Positions 33,048 through 41,932 of a stretch of DNA of 64,000 bases are shown piece after piece. The position numbers were made by a program, and so were the translations under genes. Below the pieces are notes generated by a model. That model ran no database searches. It worked only from the letters and a program-made list of their open reading frames with translations, and was not told where the DNA came from. Source of the stretch: Desulfosudis oleivorans (GTDB taxonomy: Bacteria > Desulfobacterota > Desulfobacteria > Desulfobacterales > SURF-7); contig DYJC01000014.1 of assembly GCA_020723305.1 (NCBI GenBank), forward strand, positions 85,936-149,935, read 5' to 3'. The first letter of the stretch is position 1. The number at the start of each line of letters is the position of its first letter.

Positions 33048-34058
33048 ATGCTGGTCGTCATGAAACACCTGGCCACCCAGGATCAGATTGATTGCGTGGT
33101 CAAATTTATTGAAAAAAAAGGATATACAGCCCGACCGATCCCGGGTGGTGAAAGGGTTTCCATCGGTATTTTATATAACAAAGGATCGGTTGATGCCTCC
33201 CTGTTCCAGAACCTTCCCGGTGTCAAAGAGGTAATCCCCATAACCCGCCCCTATAAACAGGTAAGCCGGGAGTTCAAACCGGAAGATACCATCGTCCGGA
33301 TCGGCGGCCTTACAATTGGCGGAAAAGATCTGACCATAATGGCAGGCCCCTGTGCAATTGAGAGTGAAAAACAAGCCATGACCATTGCCAATCATGTGGT
33401 GAAATCCGGTGCGCATATCTTCCGCGGAGGGGCATTCAAACCAAGGACATCCCCATACTCCTTTCAGGGACTTGGGGAAGAAGGCCTTAAAATACTGGCA
33501 AAAGTGAGAAAAGAGACTGGAATGCCAGTGGTCACGGAAGTAATGGACTTTCAAACTTTCGATATTGTAGAAGAATATGCCGACATCATTCAAATTGGAA
33601 CCCGGAATATGCAGAATTTCAGTCTGCTCAGAAGAGCCGGCAAGGCCAAAAAACCGGTCCTCCTGAAAAGAGGAATGGCTGCTACGATTGAGGAATGGCT
33701 GATGGCTGCTGAATATATTCTGGAAGAAGGAAATTCCCAGGTGATTTTATGCGAACGGGGTGTACGGACATTTGTCAATCACAGCCGCAATACACTGGAT
33801 ATTTCAGCAATCCCGGTTGTAAAAAAAGAGAGTCATCTGCCGATCATCGTTGACCCGAGTCATGCAGCCGGGGTTCGGGATCAGGTAGCCCCCTTAAGCC
33901 TTGCGGCTGTTGCCGTGGAAGCGGACGGGCTCATTATCGAGGTACATCATGCTCCTGACGAAGCATTAAGCGATGGTGCCCAGTCTCTCTATCCCGAGCA
34001 ATTTGATCTTTTGTGCCAAAAAATTAAAACAATGCATTCCTTGTTTACCAGGCAGTAA
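33048..34058 (+). CDS. aroF: 3-deoxy-7-phosphoheptulonate synthase (DAHP synthase, type I-beta)
   Basis: The first enzyme of the shikimate pathway, joining PEP and erythrose-4-phosphate. It has the N-terminal ferredoxin-like regulatory domain of the Thermotoga-type enzymes (residues 1-70, VVMKHLATQDQIDCVVKFI), then the barrel: AGPCAIES, RGGAFKPRTSPYSFQGLG, IQIGTRNMQNF, LLKRGMAATIEEW, ERGVRTF, VDPSHAAG, and DGLIIEVH. Metal ligands Cys, His, Glu and Asp are in place. AGGAGG precedes the ATG. The N-domain predicts allosteric control by an aromatic amino acid or derivative. Confidence 0.95.
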   Translation: MLVVMKHLATQDQIDCVVKFIEKKGYTARPIPGGERVSIGILYNKGSVDASLFQNLPGVKEVIPITRPYKQVSREFKPEDTIVRIGGLTIGGKDLTIMAGPCAIESEKQAMTIANHVVKSGAHIFRGGAFKPRTSPYSFQGLGEEGLKILAKVRKETGMPVVTEVMDFQTFDIVEEYADIIQIGTRNMQNFSLLRRAGKAKKPVLLKRGMAATIEEWLMAAEYILEEGNSQVILCERGVRTFVNHSRNTLDISAIPVVKKESHLPIIVDPSHAAGVRDQVAPLSLAAVAVEADGLIIEVHHAPDEALSDGAQSLYPEQFDLLCQKIKTMHSLFTRQ

Positions 34059-34100
34059 CCGGGCCTGTCTTACAATCAAGGGATCGACAATTGACTCCTT

Positions 34101-35138
34101 ATGAATTTGAATTCATTGAATACCATTATCACCATCTCAGAAACAGATGCATGCCCGTTATATCAGACTGAGGATTATTTTTCCCTGACAGGCCATGCAA
34201 TCTTCCCCCCACAGGGAAAACCAGTCTGTCTGATACTTTCCGGAGATATCCGGAAAATTCTGTCCGGAAAAACAGATATGGAACAGGGGAAGAGCATCTC
34301 TCTACTCTGTAGCGGATGCAGTGGCACTGCTACGCTTACCTGCCGTTTTGGTCCACCGCAAAAGGAATTACCCGGGCAGGACAGGCAGGTCGATAATATC
34401 GCAAAGATACTGAGCAATTTTTCGATGTTTCAAAGCATTGGTCAGCATCAGATCGCAAAACTGGTGAAATTCCTTAAATTGGCTCAATTTTCCAAAGGGG
34501 ACTTTATCATTAAAAAAGGAGATCCTGGAAAAAATCTGTATATCATTCTGTCCGGAACCATAGAAGTTCTTGGGGACAACAATGCCCGGATCGCTGTACT
34601 GAAAAAGGGAGAAGTTTTTGGTGAAATGAGCCTATTAAGCGGCGATCCGGTAGGGGCGAATATAAAAGTCGTTGAGCCTGCCAAGGTACTCTATTTTCAA
34701 AGCCATGATTTCAGAAAGGTTTTACATCAATTCCCCACGATGCAGCTTTATCTTGCGCGGCTGCTTTCTAAAAGACTGGCCCAAAAAAATATTGAAAAAC
34801 TGACCGGAGACACGGCCGGTATCAGCGGAACCCTTTCGGAAACACCGCCGCCTGAAATCTGTCAGACCATCAACATGAATCAGAAAACAGGTTTACTTAC
34901 CCTGCATCTTCCGGGCGGAGATGCGGCCATCGCTTTCAGAGACGGAGATATTATCAAGGCCGAATATGGAATATGGACCGGCAAGGAAGCATTTTTCGAA
35001 ATCCTGAAGGATACCGAAGGCCGCTTCAGTTTTCATCCCGGACTCTCTCCGGAAGAGATGCAGATGAGAGAGCTGGGACATTTCATGTGCCTTTTAATGG
35101 AAGGAGTCAGCAGGGTGGATGAGCTGACCGTAAGATGA
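34101..35138 (+). CDS. CNB-domain protein with DUF4388 domain
   Basis: A 345-residue protein. Residues ~1-90 are undefined; ~100-215 is a cyclic-nucleotide-binding domain (FSMFQSIGQHQIAKLVKFL, GDFIIKKGDPGKNLYIILSG, GEVFGEMSLLSGDPVGANI). Residues ~245-340 are a DUF4388-like domain (GISGTLSETPPPEICQTINM, GLLTLHLPGGDAAIAFRDGDIIKAEYG). This is the second DUF4388 protein in the window. The stop overlaps the next gene's start (ATGA), so the two are coupled. It lies 42 bases after DAHP synthase. Confidence 0.85.
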   Translation: MNLNSLNTIITISETDACPLYQTEDYFSLTGHAIFPPQGKPVCLILSGDIRKILSGKTDMEQGKSISLLCSGCSGTATLTCRFGPPQKELPGQDRQVDNIAKILSNFSMFQSIGQHQIAKLVKFLKLAQFSKGDFIIKKGDPGKNLYIILSGTIEVLGDNNARIAVLKKGEVFGEMSLLSGDPVGANIKVVEPAKVLYFQSHDFRKVLHQFPTMQLYLARLLSKRLAQKNIEKLTGDTAGISGTLSETPPPEICQTINMNQKTGLLTLHLPGGDAAIAFRDGDIIKAEYGIWTGKEAFFEILKDTEGRFSFHPGLSPEEMQMRELGHFMCLLMEGVSRVDELTVR

Positions 35139-37063
35139 AAAAAGTCATTCTGGAAGCGATTGACAATATTGGTCAAGGCATGGTCCGGCATAAACAACTC
35201 CGATTGCGAAGAACGACAATCGTTCCTGTTATATTTTTCCTGATCCTGGCTTCTCCTGTTCACAGTAATCCGATCCCTGATCCTGTTGACCCATACACCA
35301 TTCTCCATACCTATTATGAAACAATCGGAGGTATTCCCAGATTAAAATCCATCACAACCGTTTATACAGAGGGCAAAACCGAGTATGATGGGCTGCTGGG
35401 AAGGTTCAAGTCCTGGGAACAAAACCCTCTGCGATATCGGCTGGAAGAAGATTTCAACATTATTTTACAGATTCAGGGGGATGATGGACAGGTTTCATGG
35501 AAAAAAGATCCAAATGGCAAGGTTACCATATTACGTGATGAACAAACCATCAAGCGTCGCAAGATTGCCCTGGGATTTGAAAATTTTGAACATGTGGATC
35601 CGACCTCTTCCCTTTTCAAGGTTTCATATCAGGGTGTTCAACAGATCAATGATCATAGCTGTCATGTCATCAAAATCTGTAACCAGTTGAATCCGGATGT
35701 GCTGTTGAATTTTATTGACCGGAAATCTTTTCTGCTGATTCAATCCATTAATCAACAACCGGACATAGAGATCCATACCCTCTACTCGGACTACCGAAAT
35801 GAAAACGGAATAGTGTTTCCTTTTCACGAAGAATCTCAAATCCTTCCCAGACAAAAAAAAGAGATCACCCAGGTCGAAAAACGGATCATCAACCTGCCCA
35901 TGGAACCAGCTCTGTTTTCAATCCCTTTAACTACTTCCCTTGATTATCATTTTCTTCAGGGAAACTGTTCCGAAAACATCCCTTTTCAATTGATCGAGAA
36001 TCTGATCTATCTGGAAGTAAAAACAGCTAAGGATAGAAGGTTGTGGCTTCTGGACAGCGGCGCATCCATGTCGGTGGTTGATCAGGGATTTGCATCGGAA
36101 ATGGGAATCCTGCCGCAAGGAAATATAAAAGGATATGGATTTGGAGCAAATTTTGACCTGCATTTTGTAAAATTACCTGCATTCCATGTGCAGGGAGTAG
36201 CCTTTGGAGAGCAGACCATTTTTTCTTTCCAAGGTCTTGCAGAAAAATTTCATGCGCCTAAATGCTATGGAATCCTGGGGTATGATTTCCTCTCCCGGTT
36301 TGTCGTGAAAATCGATTATGCAAAAGGACAATTGTCGCTCTATGACCCGAAACTCTTTTCCTATAAAGGGCAAGGGAGTGTAATGGATGCCCCGCTGAAA
36401 AACGGAGTCTTCACCTTTCCCATGACCGTGGACAGCATCTATTCAGGCAGATGGTCTCTTGATATCGGATCGTTCAATACTTCCATCCACTTCCCGTTTG
36501 CCAAAGCAAACAACCTCTTTCAAAAAAAGGGGGCTTATAGCATCAGCAGAGGCCTCGGGGGTGAATACATTGAAAAGACAATCCGGTTTGATCACCTTGC
36601 AATTGGAAAGGATATGATTAAAAATCCACTGATATCCATTCCGGATGATCCTGGAACCGGTGCAACCTCCTCTGGTGAATTGATCGGAAATGTCGGGAAT
36701 TCGATCCTTCGCCATTTCATCCTTTATATGGACTATGAAAACCAAAAGATTATACTCGAGCCGGGAGATGATTTTCACAGGACTTTCCCGCAGGACAACA
36801 GTGGAATGCAGATTGGAAAAAACGAGCAGGGGATTCCGCATATTGTTTTTATCTCACCGGAATCGCCGGGAGAAAAAGCCGGATTTTTGGAAGGAGATAT
36901 TATTGAAAAAATCAATGAAATAAAATTCGACCGTCATTCCGATCTGCTATTGATCAAAAATCTGCTCCGGCAACAAAAAGGGACAAAACTGCGGTTCGAA
37001 ATCAGCCGGAACAGACAGAAAAAAAATATGCTGTTGATTCTCGACAACCCATACGATAGCTGA
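35135..37063 (+). CDS. Membrane-anchored aspartyl protease with C-terminal PDZ domain
   Basis: A 642-residue exported protein. A hydrophobic segment at residues ~27-40 (TTIVPVIFFLILASP) is a signal peptide or anchor. Residues ~45-260 resemble an outer-membrane lipoprotein-sorting-like domain (YYETIGGIPRLKSITTVYTEG). Two retropepsin-like half-domains follow, with DSG at 307 and a DIG at 443 replacing DTG; the two halves could pair. A PDZ domain closes the protein (~555-640, SPGEKAGFLEGDIIEKINE). This layout fits the bacterial aspartyl protease-PDZ family. Coupled to the upstream CNB-DUF4388 gene; that gene might control it. Confidence 0.85.
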   Translation: MKKVILEAIDNIGQGMVRHKQLRLRRTTIVPVIFFLILASPVHSNPIPDPVDPYTILHTYYETIGGIPRLKSITTVYTEGKTEYDGLLGRFKSWEQNPLRYRLEEDFNIILQIQGDDGQVSWKKDPNGKVTILRDEQTIKRRKIALGFENFEHVDPTSSLFKVSYQGVQQINDHSCHVIKICNQLNPDVLLNFIDRKSFLLIQSINQQPDIEIHTLYSDYRNENGIVFPFHEESQILPRQKKEITQVEKRIINLPMEPALFSIPLTTSLDYHFLQGNCSENIPFQLIENLIYLEVKTAKDRRLWLLDSGASMSVVDQGFASEMGILPQGNIKGYGFGANFDLHFVKLPAFHVQGVAFGEQTIFSFQGLAEKFHAPKCYGILGYDFLSRFVVKIDYAKGQLSLYDPKLFSYKGQGSVMDAPLKNGVFTFPMTVDSIYSGRWSLDIGSFNTSIHFPFAKANNLFQKKGAYSISRGLGGEYIEKTIRFDHLAIGKDMIKNPLISIPDDPGTGATSSGELIGNVGNSILRHFILYMDYENQKIILEPGDDFHRTFPQDNSGMQIGKNEQGIPHIVFISPESPGEKAGFLEGDIIEKINEIKFDRHSDLLLIKNLLRQQKGTKLRFEISRNRQKKNMLLILDNPYDS

Positions 37064-37231
37064 ATATTGAACTGATTTTTCCAGTATATTGCTGTTGTAA
37101 TCTCTCAAATAATAAAACATTCTGGAACCTTGAATTAAAAAAAAATTGTATTGAAATTCACAGTATGGTAATGGCTCATTTTTGATTTATTGTTTCATCT
37201 GGATCAATTTGCTGAAAGGAATGAATACGGA

Positions 37232-37801
37232 ATGACTTCAAATAACGAACTGAGGCTGGCTTACTGTCTGACGGTTATCTTGCTTCTTGTAGGCGGAATC
37301 TGCTTCGCTGCCTATCCGGTTGAAAAGCCAAAAGATCCTGTCCGAAAAATGTTTAAAACATCAGCCGGAAACGTGCTGTTTACACATAAGGTGCATCGGG
37401 TCGAGACAGGTTATGGGGCCGCATGTATCGATTGTCACCATCATCATGAAGAAGATCCGGAAAACTATAAAGCCTGCGGTGATTGCCACACAGCCGAATT
37501 GCCCAAAACAGTCCCCCAAAACTGCCTGGAGTGCCATGATTCAGCAGGTAATATTGAAGATCATCATCCGAAAACCATCGAAGGAGATGAAGCGCGGCTC
37601 TGCAAGGATTGCCATCAAAAAACAAAGGATGGCTCCATTCCGGAAGCTTGCACCGAATGCCACGAGCCGGATGAAATTAAAGGTAAACAAAAAATCATGA
37701 ATTTTCAAAATCGATCCGATGCTTTCCATAAACAGTGCATCGACTGTCATAAAGAATATGGTTCCGGTCCGGTTGAATGTTCATCCTGCCATGTCATGTA
37801 A
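37232..37801 (+). CDS. Periplasmic heptaheme c-type cytochrome, first gene of the rnf operon
   Basis: Seven CxxCH heme-binding motifs are visible (CIDCHHHH, CGDCH, CLECH, CKDCH, CTECH, CIDCHK, CSSCH). The start at 37232 gives a signal peptide (LRLAYCLTVILLLVGGICFAAYP); a TTG at 37190 would extend it. The spacing of the first four motifs resembles class III cytochrome c. In Desulfovibrio a multiheme cytochrome precedes rnfCDGEAB and connects the complex to periplasmic electron carriers; Methanosarcina has a similar arrangement. rnfC follows after 12 bases. Confidence 0.93.
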   Translation: MTSNNELRLAYCLTVILLLVGGICFAAYPVEKPKDPVRKMFKTSAGNVLFTHKVHRVETGYGAACIDCHHHHEEDPENYKACGDCHTAELPKTVPQNCLECHDSAGNIEDHHPKTIEGDEARLCKDCHQKTKDGSIPEACTECHEPDEIKGKQKIMNFQNRSDAFHKQCIDCHKEYGSGPVECSSCHVM

Positions 37802-37813
37802 AGGAAAGGTGTT

Positions 37814-39097
37814 ATGATTAAAAAATCATTCTTTGGTTTGCTCAAACCCAGGCTTGAATATGATATCATTGATTCAAAAACAACAGCGCCTCGGGAAATT
37901 ACAGTATCCAAAACCGTTCAACTATTGTCCAACAGAATTTTCGATAAAAAAGATTCAATTCTTATTCAGGTTGGAGATGAGGTTCGTACCGGACAGAAAT
38001 TATCCCTCATAAAAGGGGAAGATGATTATGTGATCTCACCGGTTTCCGGTGCAATCACATCGATCTCTCCCTATACTGGAAATTTTGGCATGCTGATGAC
38101 CTCCATTGTCATCAGCAAGAACAGCAAAGAGGAAACAGATGGCCGATTTGCAGAGGCTGCGAAATCACCCTCTCTTCAAACCACAACCGATTTTCTGGCA
38201 CATCTGCCCGGCTTTTTTCCGATATCACTTCTTTCAAAACAAACACCAAAAATAAAAACGCTTGTCATCCATGGTATGGATACAGACCTGCTTGTGACAA
38301 CAAGGCAGCAGATTGTCAAGGCGTCTGCTCCTGCGATCAAAAAAGGCATACAGATTCTGAAAGAGATCTCCGGCATAGAAACATTTATCATTGTTGTTCC
38401 GGAAACCTTATTCCATGAAGCTGTTTCAACCGGAGCAACGGTAAAAACAATCGCTTCTAACTATCCTTCCGCATCGCCCTATCTGATTCTCAAAAATATT
38501 CTCGGAATGGAACTTCCGGCAGGAGATTGTTTTGAAAAACATGGAATTGCGGTTGTAAGCGCTGAAGCCGTTGCCTCCCTTGGAAAGGCCTATCAGAAAC
38601 AGGAAATACCGACTCAAAAAGTTCTTACCGTCATTGACAAAACCGGCACCCAAAAACTGGTCTCCGTATCGATCGGCACCCCGTTAAAAGATATTTTTTC
38701 AGCACTGAACATACGCGCTGAAGATGGCGATCGTATCATTATCGGAGGCCCCATGACCGGGTTATCCACGTATTCGGAAGATCATCCTGTCTGCCCGGAT
38801 ACAGATGCCGTGATTGTGCAGGATCGTTCCATGATCTCCTGTGTTTCAAACAATGCCTGTATCAACTGCGGCGAATGTGTCCGGATCTGCCCGGCAAAAA
38901 TTCAGGTGAATATGCTTGTTCGTTTTCTGGAAGCGTGTCTTTATGATGATGCAGTTGATCGATACGACCTTTTCTCCTGCATCGAATGTGGTTTATGCAG
39001 TTACGTCTGCACTGCAAAGATCCCGGTCTTCCAATATATAAGGCTATCCAAACAAGAGCTTACCGGAATTCAATCCACGGAGGCTGAGAATGTTTAA
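37814..39097 (+). CDS. rnfC: Rnf complex subunit C
   Basis: A 427-residue peripheral subunit that binds NADH/FMN and passes electrons via two 4Fe-4S clusters. Motifs: CINCGECVRICPAKIQ and CIECGLCSYVCTAKIP near the C-terminus, and RIIIGGPMTGLS. The N-terminal part resembles the RnfC barrel-sandwich domain (KLSLIKGEDDYVISPVSG). AAGGAAAGG precedes the ATG. The usual glycine-rich NADH loop upstream of the clusters is less clear than in typical RnfC, which is notable given the RnfB fusion (see findings). It overlaps rnfD by eight bases. Confidence 0.93.
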   Translation: MIKKSFFGLLKPRLEYDIIDSKTTAPREITVSKTVQLLSNRIFDKKDSILIQVGDEVRTGQKLSLIKGEDDYVISPVSGAITSISPYTGNFGMLMTSIVISKNSKEETDGRFAEAAKSPSLQTTTDFLAHLPGFFPISLLSKQTPKIKTLVIHGMDTDLLVTTRQQIVKASAPAIKKGIQILKEISGIETFIIVVPETLFHEAVSTGATVKTIASNYPSASPYLILKNILGMELPAGDCFEKHGIAVVSAEAVASLGKAYQKQEIPTQKVLTVIDKTGTQKLVSVSIGTPLKDIFSALNIRAEDGDRIIIGGPMTGLSTYSEDHPVCPDTDAVIVQDRSMISCVSNNACINCGECVRICPAKIQVNMLVRFLEACLYDDAVDRYDLFSCIECGLCSYVCTAKIPVFQYIRLSKQELTGIQSTEAENV

Positions 39098-40052
39098 CCA
39101 GAAAAAATTCATCGTTTCCCATGCGCCCTTCTGGCATGACGGAAGCTCGCTTTCCACAAAACACTACCATATCATGCTGGCTGCCACACTGGCTGTCATA
39201 CCTGGTTTTGTCCAGTATGGCGGACCGGCTGTTGCGGTTGTCTGCTTTTCAATTGCAACTGCCATGATATGGGAAATGATCATCAATAAAATCGCCAAGC
39301 AGCCGGTTACCATTGGTGATGGCAATGCTGCATTGATCGGATTGCTTTTGGCCATGATGATCCCGGCAACCACCCCCTGGTGGGCGGTTCTTACAGGGAC
39401 CTTCCTGGCCATAGTAATCGGAAAACAGATTTTCGGAGGACTCGGTGGCAACCCGTTTCATCCGGTTGTGGTTTCCATGGCCATTCTGTCCCTCTCCTGG
39501 AAAGGGATATTTGATTTCAACGAAGCGCTCCTGCCTTATGACTTCAACTTTACAATGGCTTATCCTCTGGCATCGCTTAAGGCTTTTGGCCCGGATTCAA
39601 TATCATCCTTTTCCATTACTGACCTGCTCATAGGAAGGCAGACAGGCGGAATCGGATCGACCTGTGGAATTGCACTCCTGATCGGAGGTCTCTATCTGAT
39701 ACTTCGGGGATTTATCCGATGGGAAATATCGTTTTCCTTTCTTGCCGGTGCGTTTGTTACCGCATTCCTTTTCACATTGTTTGGTGAGGAAGGAAAATAT
39801 GCCGGGCCGCTTTTCCATATTTTTACAGGTTATACCCTGATTGGTGCCATTTATCTTGCGACAGAGGACTCCTCTTCACCGGTTAATTTCATTCCCATGC
39901 TGCTCTATGGTGCCGGCTGCGGCATCATGACAATCCTGATTCGAAACATTGGTGCATATGTGGATGGTGTGGTTCTCGCCATTTTTTTGATGAATCTTGC
40001 CAATCCTCTTATTGATAAAATCAGACCCAAAGCGCTCGGAAAGGTTGCATAA
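39090..40052 (+). CDS. rnfD: Rnf complex subunit D
   Basis: A 320-residue integral membrane subunit (NqrB/RnfD family). Hydrophobic spans fill residues ~25-115 and ~200-310. Family motifs include GDGNAALIGLLLAMMIP, GGLGGNPFHPVVVSMAIL, and GGIGSTCGIALLIGGLY. It carries covalently bound FMN in the family and forms part of the Na+ or H+ channel. GGAGG precedes the ATG. Confidence 0.95.
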   Translation: MFNQKKFIVSHAPFWHDGSSLSTKHYHIMLAATLAVIPGFVQYGGPAVAVVCFSIATAMIWEMIINKIAKQPVTIGDGNAALIGLLLAMMIPATTPWWAVLTGTFLAIVIGKQIFGGLGGNPFHPVVVSMAILSLSWKGIFDFNEALLPYDFNFTMAYPLASLKAFGPDSISSFSITDLLIGRQTGGIGSTCGIALLIGGLYLILRGFIRWEISFSFLAGAFVTAFLFTLFGEEGKYAGPLFHIFTGYTLIGAIYLATEDSSSPVNFIPMLLYGAGCGIMTILIRNIGAYVDGVVLAIFLMNLANPLIDKIRPKALGKVA

Positions 40053-40054
40053 CA

Positions 40055-40648
40055 ATGAATGAAATGATCAAAATGGTTGTTGCTCTTACAATCCTGTGCG
40101 GTGTATCCGGCGGTCTGCTCGCATCCATACATGATGGAACCGCAGCTCAGATTGAAAATCAGCAACTCAAATTTGTCAAGGGACCGGCGATAAAATCCAT
40201 TTTGAAAGGTTCTGCAAATGATCCCATTGCCGATCGGTTCAAGATCCAGGATGGTGATATTGAAAGAAACTTTTTTGTCGGGAATATCGGCGGCAAAGCC
40301 AACTCCATTGCCTTTGAAGGCTCCGGGAAAGGATTCGCGGGAGATCTCGGCATCATGGTTGGCGTCAATCTTGATGATCAAAAATTGATTGGTGTTGCGG
40401 TTACCACCCACAGCGAAACCCCTGGTCTCGGGGCCAAGGCAAAAGATGATCCCGGCTTTGCCGCTCAATTCATCGGACTTCCCACAGATAAGGATGTAAA
40501 AGTCACCAATGACGGAGGAGGCATCAACGCGATAAGCGGTGCAACCATAACCTCACGCGCTGTTTGTAATGCCGTCACGACTGCGATGAGCAACTACACG
40601 AAATTAAAACCGCAATTGGACCAGAAAATAAAAGATTTCCAAAAGTAG
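40055..40648 (+). CDS. rnfG: Rnf complex subunit G (covalent FMN subunit)
   Basis: A 197-residue protein with one N-terminal membrane span (MIKMVVALTILCGVSGGLLA) and a periplasmic FMN-binding domain. The flavinylation motif is SGATITS near residue 170, where the second Thr/Ser of SGAT carries FMN. GVAVTTHSETPGLGAKA is the conserved FMN-domain segment. Two bases separate it from rnfD. Confidence 0.95.
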   Translation: MNEMIKMVVALTILCGVSGGLLASIHDGTAAQIENQQLKFVKGPAIKSILKGSANDPIADRFKIQDGDIERNFFVGNIGGKANSIAFEGSGKGFAGDLGIMVGVNLDDQKLIGVAVTTHSETPGLGAKAKDDPGFAAQFIGLPTDKDVKVTNDGGGINAISGATITSRAVCNAVTTAMSNYTKLKPQLDQKIKDFQK

Positions 40649-40658
40649 GGAGAATAAC

Positions 40659-41270
40659 ATGGCGAAGTCTATTGTACAGGAATTTACAAAAGGATTATGG
40701 GAGCAGATCCCCCCTTTCAGGCTGGTGCTTGGTATTTGCCCTGCATTGGGTGTTTCTACATCCGTGGAAAATGCACTTGGAATGGGAATGGCTGTGACTT
40801 TTGTATTGGCAGGATCCAACATCCTTATATCCCTTTTGCGGAATGTTATTCCGGCCAAGGTTCGAATTGCCGCATTTATTATTATTATTGCAACGTTTGT
40901 TATCATTGTAGAGCATCTGATGCAGGCATATACCTATGAGCTCTTTCTGACATTAGGCGTATTTATCCCGCTGATTGTTGTAAATTGCATCCCTCTTGGC
41001 CGTGCCGAAGCATTTGCTTCCAAAAACGGTATCCTTCCTTCCGCTGCAGACGGCCTTGGCCTTGGCGTTGGATACACGCTTTCACTTTGCGCTCTGGGAG
41101 CCCTAAGAGAAATCTTAGGAAACGGAACACTGACCATCTGGGGGGATCTTGGCTATAACCTTACTTCGGTTTTCCCTTCCTTTCAGCCTTTTGCCTTCAT
41201 GCTTCAGGCGCCAGGCGCATTTATCGGATTGGGTCTCATGCTTTGTGTCATCAATGCCATCAGTAAGTAA
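40659..41270 (+). CDS. rnfE: Rnf complex subunit E
   Basis: A 203-residue polytopic subunit (NqrD/RnfE family) with about six hydrophobic helices. Family start FTKGLWEQIPPFRLVLGICPALGVSTS and conserved VNCIPLGRAEAFA are present; the Cys residues in these two half-repeats are the ligands of the intramembrane 2Fe-2S cluster shared with RnfA. GGGAGAA precedes the ATG. Confidence 0.95.
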   Translation: MAKSIVQEFTKGLWEQIPPFRLVLGICPALGVSTSVENALGMGMAVTFVLAGSNILISLLRNVIPAKVRIAAFIIIIATFVIIVEHLMQAYTYELFLTLGVFIPLIVVNCIPLGRAEAFASKNGILPSAADGLGLGVGYTLSLCALGALREILGNGTLTIWGDLGYNLTSVFPSFQPFAFMLQAPGAFIGLGLMLCVINAISK

Positions 41271-41284
41271 CAGGAGAATTTTAC

Positions 41285-41857
41285 ATGGGCTATTTTGAAT
41301 TGATCATTGCTTGTATCTTTGTAAACAACATCCTTCTTGCCCAGTTTTTAGGAAACTGCCCTTTCCTGGGAACATCCAAAAAAATGGAGACCGCAACCGG
41401 AATGGGCATGGCTGTTATTTTTGTCCTGGTGCTTGCCGGAACCATCACCTGGTTAATCTACACATACGTTCTGGTAAAATTTGATCTGGTATACTTACGG
41501 ACGATTGTTTTTATCGTCGTGATTGCTTCCCTGGTTCAGTTTGTCGAGATGTTTCTGAAAAAATCGATCCCGGCTCTGTATGCCGGTCTTGGAATTTTTC
41601 TTCCGCTGATTACCACAAACTGCGCGGTGCTGGGAGTATGTGTCCTGAATATCGATAAAGAATTTACATTCATGCAGTCTCTTGTCGCTTCTTTTGCTTA
41701 TGCAGCCGGCTTTGCACTGGCATTGATCCTGTTTGCCGGAGTACGGGAAAGAATTCTTCTGGCCAGGGTTCCGAAACCGCTTCAGGACACCTCAATCGGG
41801 CTGGTAACCGCAGGAATGATCGCACTTGCGTTCTATGCTTTCAAAGGCATGGTTTAA
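41285..41857 (+). CDS. rnfA: Rnf complex subunit A
   Basis: A 190-residue polytopic subunit (NqrE/RnfA family), homologous to RnfE in inverted topology. Motifs: FVNNILLAQFLGNCPFLGTSK and TTNCAVLGVC, both holding Cys ligands for the intramembrane 2Fe-2S cluster. AGGAGA precedes the ATG. A ~75-base gap with AGGAGG then leads to rnfB. Confidence 0.95.
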   Translation: MGYFELIIACIFVNNILLAQFLGNCPFLGTSKKMETATGMGMAVIFVLVLAGTITWLIYTYVLVKFDLVYLRTIVFIVVIASLVQFVEMFLKKSIPALYAGLGIFLPLITTNCAVLGVCVLNIDKEFTFMQSLVASFAYAAGFALALILFAGVRERILLARVPKPLQDTSIGLVTAGMIALAFYAFKGMV

Positions 41858-41932
41858 GAAATTTGGAAGATGATCGAATAATATTGTTATTATCATATCA
41901 ACGATTCATTATGTAAGAATCAGGAGGTTATT

